Assembly: GCF_000632225.1 (NCBI RefSeq)
Contig: NZ_JFYV01000013.1
Location: 27,153 to 91,152, forward strand
Direction: 5' to 3'
DNA: 64,000 bases
Source of the DNA: Sphingomonas sp. RIT328
Lineage (GTDB): Bacteria > Pseudomonadota > Alphaproteobacteria > Sphingomonadales > Sphingomonadaceae
The notes beneath the pieces were generated by a model, which saw only the letters and a program-made list of their open reading frames with translations, did not search any database and was not told the DNA's origin. Each line of letters starts with the position of its first letter. Positions within the stretch are counted from its first letter, which is position 1. Position numbers and translations under genes: made by a program. Shown piece after piece: positions 62,601 through 64,000 of the stretch.

Positions 62601-62820
62601 CGACGATGTCTTCGCTCGATCCTTCCGCGGTGGCGGTGGTGGCGCCGTCCTGCGCGGCGCGCGGCGCGTCTTCGGAACCCGGCTGCGCATTGGTGGCAGG
62701 CGCGTTGCTGTCGTCACCGCCGCCGACGACCTGCGCCGCGGCAGGCGTCGCGAGACACAATGCGATCGCGCCGACCGATGTCGTGCAGACGAGCGCCCTC
62801 AATGGCGAAAATCCCCTCAT
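59608..62820 (-). CDS. TonB-dependent outer-membrane receptor (halogenase-locus, carbohydrate-type)
   Basis: The 1,070-residue protein has a signal peptide (MRGFSPLRALVCTTSVGAIA, cleavage after PAAAQ), TonB box SEDIVVTG, a plug with DTNLAESLQRVSGVSINRVNGEGAEVTARGF and FNLVTLNGRQLP, and a barrel ending PRLLLGARYRF. This is the proteobacterial IroN/oligosaccharide-type receptor that accompanies tryptophan halogenases and LacI regulators in Caulobacter, Xanthomonas and Sphingomonas. The ligand is probably an oligosaccharide (inference from family context). The ATG at 62818-62820 fits the signal peptide; longer frames run into non-coding DNA. Confidence 0.95.
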   Translation of the reverse strand: MRGFSPLRALVCTTSVGAIALCLATPAAAQVVGGGDDSNAPATNAQPGSEDAPRAAQDGATTATAEGSSEDIVVTGIRASLNRAIDIKRNSNGIVDAISAEDIGKFPDTNLAESLQRVSGVSINRVNGEGAEVTARGFGGGFNLVTLNGRQLPATNLQGVGGDQSVDFATATGRSFDFGNLASEGVSTLEVYKTGRAAIPTGGIGATINVITRKPLDSRQSGLSGSIGAKASYDTSIAKDEDGLAKVTPEVSGLLNWKNDSDTFGVALFGSYQKRNSAAASSTSNAWNIRTIDNPGDIFGANTVINNRPAAGSLIAFPNDARYHFSESTRERINASGVLQFRPVDNLLLTADVLWAQNRQNEARQDQTNWLNRPFGTVTFDNSPVPTATVISQAVPDPKDTGYEQQFRATKDKLEEYGLNAAWDVTDKFKLVADIQHSKSQALPDASNGASSTLFSMGANVVNGQTIDWSRGFPSVSETINDCNALSSSAGPGRVIGNCNGQLDAGDLGTQVARTNSARQIQTINQAQIGLGWDLGGGSKAEFGGSYIDSKLRSTRTQTTQTLGDWSISNPGEVAAQAGGLLKTFCLVCKFDHFKPGVTGPGLNAFRGNAVALNNIFSPLYAARGNPVTAGSANDDSIEEKIASAYGQLTWKGQIAGADATLVVGARYEVTKVRAFSLVNGPSAIVWTSDNDFNVPGSSVASPLTGRGSYDNLLPAIDFQISPFENVITRVSFSKTIARPSYGDQFVSSTAGAGSRATLFGGQPNGTTGNPNLRPLVSDNFDVSAEWYFKSSSYLSAGFFDKRVRNFVGTGLSNGNLFGLRDATTGAAGSRSGTAAAALTRLGLDKTDINLFSYTARLVQNGGNVAQTDADIRANSSGTSVNGGYFDQLSRSVDITPDANDPLAIFSIASPINNRDAEIYGAEFAGQYFFGRTGIGVAASYTLVRGNVGIDVLAAPTADQFALLGLSDTANASLIYDKNGLSARLTYNWRDKFLSEIGRGGTTDRNPVFFAPYSSVDVNVSWDINQQIAVSLEGINLTSESVRSFGRSENQTFFAQENKPRLLLGARYRF

Positions 62821-62895
62821 GCTTCCTCCCCTTACGGTCAAGCAGCCGCCTGTCGTCGGTGGCCATCGCTTGCCTCGGCGCCAAGACCTACTGTC

Positions 62896-62913
62896 CTGTC
62901 CTACGTTGTCAAT
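62896..62913. promoter_or_regulatory. Candidate LacI-family operator upstream of the TonB receptor gene
   Basis: CTGTCCTACGTTGTCAAT, 76 bases before the receptor start. It shares 15 of 18 bases with TTGTCTAACGTTGTCAAT at 63,850-63,867. The TACGTTGTCAAT half fits the CG-centred palindromes bound by LacI-family repressors. Confidence 0.7.
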
Positions 62914-63002
62914 GGCAATAAAAGTATACGGATCATCGGTTCCTGCTGTCGCTTTATTATGTGCGACAAAACAACATTCGATGAAATCGATTGCCGTGCA
63001 GG

Positions 63003-63710
63003 CTAGGCGGGGGTCAGAGTCAAAAAGATGTTGGCGGTAAGCCGGCCGCGGCGGGGATCGGCGGTCAGTTGCGCGGGAGAGGGGACCGTCCCCGAATGGA
63101 GGATGCAGCTGCGATAGACGATCATCCGGTTGAACGCCGCGTCGACCTGCGCCGTCCGTTCGAACCACGGCGCGCCATCGTCGACATAGCCGTCCGGCGC
63201 GGCCTCAGGCGCGCGGGCGGCGCGATAGGCGGCGAGCCGTGACTCGTCGAGCCGTTCGAACCCGGTCGCTTTGTGGCGGTAGAAAGCGGTGCCGCCGGCG
63301 CGGGCGTCGCACAGATAATGGAGGATGGCGAATTGCGCCGGGTCGACCGAATCGACATGCGGCGCGCGCTGCGGCGGGGCAAGGGCGTCCGGCGCCAGCG
63401 TCACCAGAGAGAATGCGCCCTGCGCGCGGCTCGGACGCACCGCCCCCAGCCCGAACGCCTCGCCGATCGGGCCGACCAATACGTTGACGACGGACTGGAT
63501 ATAGGCGTTGGGCAGCGCAACGCGCAGCCCGGGATAGCCGCCGGCCGGACCATAGGCCGGGGTGAAGCGACTCGCCGCGGCGACGTCGACCAGCTCGGCC
63601 GGATCGGCGAGCAGCCCGGCGGCCGTGAGCAGCGGCGCGCGCTCCGTCCCGATCTCCGTCGCGGTCAGCCGGGCGTCGCCGGCGATGGCAAAGGCCATGG
63701 CGCGGCTCAT
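63003..63710 (-). CDS. DUF6445-type iron/2-oxoglutarate oxygenase-fold protein
   Basis: A 235-residue protein with an HxD iron site HVDSVD (His118, Asp120) and a distal His in SCILHSG (His205), the 2-His-1-carboxylate pattern of Fe(II)/2-oxoglutarate oxygenases. GTAFYRHKATG between them and RGRLTANIFL at the end match the DUF6445 family. Function unknown. It lies 182 bases upstream of the receptor gene on the same strand and 213 bases from the divergent LacI gene, with an operator-like site in the latter gap. Confidence 0.75.
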   Translation of the reverse strand: MSRAMAFAIAGDARLTATEIGTERAPLLTAAGLLADPAELVDVAAASRFTPAYGPAGGYPGLRVALPNAYIQSVVNVLVGPIGEAFGLGAVRPSRAQGAFSLVTLAPDALAPPQRAPHVDSVDPAQFAILHYLCDARAGGTAFYRHKATGFERLDESRLAAYRAARAPEAAPDGYVDDGAPWFERTAQVDAAFNRMIVYRSCILHSGTVPSPAQLTADPRRGRLTANIFLTLTPA

Positions 63711-63849
63711 GCGATGGCGGTGTGGCGGATCACGGGCTTATGCCGGGCCGCGTTCGGCGTCCGGTCAGTCCGCTGCCAGGCACGCCGCGACGATCCATCC
63801 AGTCCCCCCTCATGCCGCTCTCCCGACGGCAGAGACACTTCGATACAAA

Positions 63850-63867
63850 TTGTCTAACGTTGTCAAT
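63850..63867. promoter_or_regulatory. Candidate LacI-family operator between the DUF6445 and LacI genes
   Basis: TTGTCTAACGTTGTCAAT with a base A before it; the 19-base unit is a near-perfect palindrome around AACGTT. It lies 56 bases before the LacI start and 139 bases before the DUF6445 start, fitting autoregulation and control of the divergent gene. Confidence 0.7.
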
Positions 63868-63923
63868 CGCCTTTACGGTGCAACCAGAGTGGACCGATGC
63901 GATGGTGATCCGTACACCGGGGG

Positions 63924-64000
63924 ATGGTCCAGGCTCCGCATCGCACCACGATCGTCGACGTCGCCCGCCACGCCGGCGTGTCGACCAAGACGGTGTCGCG
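63924..64000 (+). CDS. LacI family transcriptional regulator, first 25 codons (cut by window edge)
   Basis: Reads MVQAPHRTTIVDVARHAGVS and TKTVS: the LacI N-terminal helix-turn-helix (TIxDVAxxAGVSxxTVS). GGGGG directly precedes the ATG. The rest lies outside the window. It is divergent from the TonB receptor/halogenase locus and is the natural candidate to bind the two 18-bp sites at 62,896 and 63,850. Confidence 0.9.
   Translation, partial: MVQAPHRTTIVDVARHAGVSTKTVS

Noticed and set aside
59743..63006. 1,087-residue open frame antisense to the TonB receptor
   Set aside because: The minus strand encodes a clear TonB receptor with signal peptide, plug and barrel; the plus frame is a low-complexity shadow.
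1..64000. CRISPR array or prophage genes
   Set aside because: No regular direct repeats with spacers and no phage structural, lysis or integrase genes were seen; the only recombinases are resolvase-type.

Overview
The window is high-G+C DNA from an alphaproteobacterium, most likely Sphingomonas or a close relative. The evidence is the aerobic (Cob) cobalamin pathway headed by CobW/CobN, a candidate EcfG-type stress promoter in front of csbD, a MucR-like regulator, and a TonB receptor/SapC/flavin-halogenase locus of the kind seen in Sphingomonas, Caulobacter and Xanthomonas. Genus is inferred from gene content only.

Layout. (1) 1-9,323: adenosylcobalamin riboswitch and promoter, then cobW-cobN-cobG-cobH-cobI-cobJ leftwards with 1-4 base overlaps or a 6-base gap. 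cobK lies antisense between cobJ and cobL, and the cobK and cobL start codons share one CATG. (2) 9,604-12,474: epoxide hydrolase and NmrA-type reductase, divergent from a TetR regulator with a 24-bp palindromic operator between them. (3) 12,475-21,960: a patchy region with a lipoprotein, an IS481-like remnant, a frameshifted AbrB/PIN toxin-antitoxin pair, a serine resolvase, MucR-like, GAF and PilZ proteins, an exonuclease/phosphatase lipoprotein, UppP, a CDF transporter, CsbD, and a junction between a UPF0104 fragment and a resolvase fragment. (4) 22,103-26,324: a conflict-system cassette. It has an ABC three-component (ABC-3C) system (restriction-endonuclease-like effector, small middle component, Rad50/RecF-like ATPase) convergent with an unrecognised zinc-ribbon protein that carries a HEPN-like RNxxxH motif. 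(5) 26,763-39,075: a leftward ten-gene metabolic operon (four SDRs, one with a nonsense codon, PQQ sugar dehydrogenase, haloacid dehalogenase, RibD-like reductase, MFS, BKACE, uronate-dehydrogenase-like enzyme) divergent from an SMP-30 lactonase, an Asp-nucleophile hydrolase and a LysR regulator. (6) 39,076-45,260: degenerate repeats flank a GST/membrane protein/NmrA/MocR module; AraC follows. (7) 45,377-51,364: MarR divergent from a ClC channel, an MFS carrier, and a complete IS1182-family element with a small membrane-protein passenger. (8) 51,365-56,011: decayed DNA, then a TonB receptor and a histidine acid phosphatase/phytase. (9) 56,209-64,000: flavin-dependent halogenase, JmjC-like cupin and SapC, all overlapping, then a TonB receptor, a DUF6445-type oxygenase and the start of a LacI regulator. 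Two near-identical 18-bp sites precede the receptor gene and lie between the oxygenase and the regulator.

How parts work together. The cobalamin genes form one riboswitch-controlled pathway whose antisense arrangement could couple cobK to the rest. Two loci deserve attention as possible new biology: the ABC-3C cassette with its HEPN-like neighbour, and the LacI/TonB-receptor/halogenase locus, where a halogenase and two iron/2-oxoglutarate-type folds sit beside an outer-membrane importer. No tRNA, rRNA or CRISPR array was seen.
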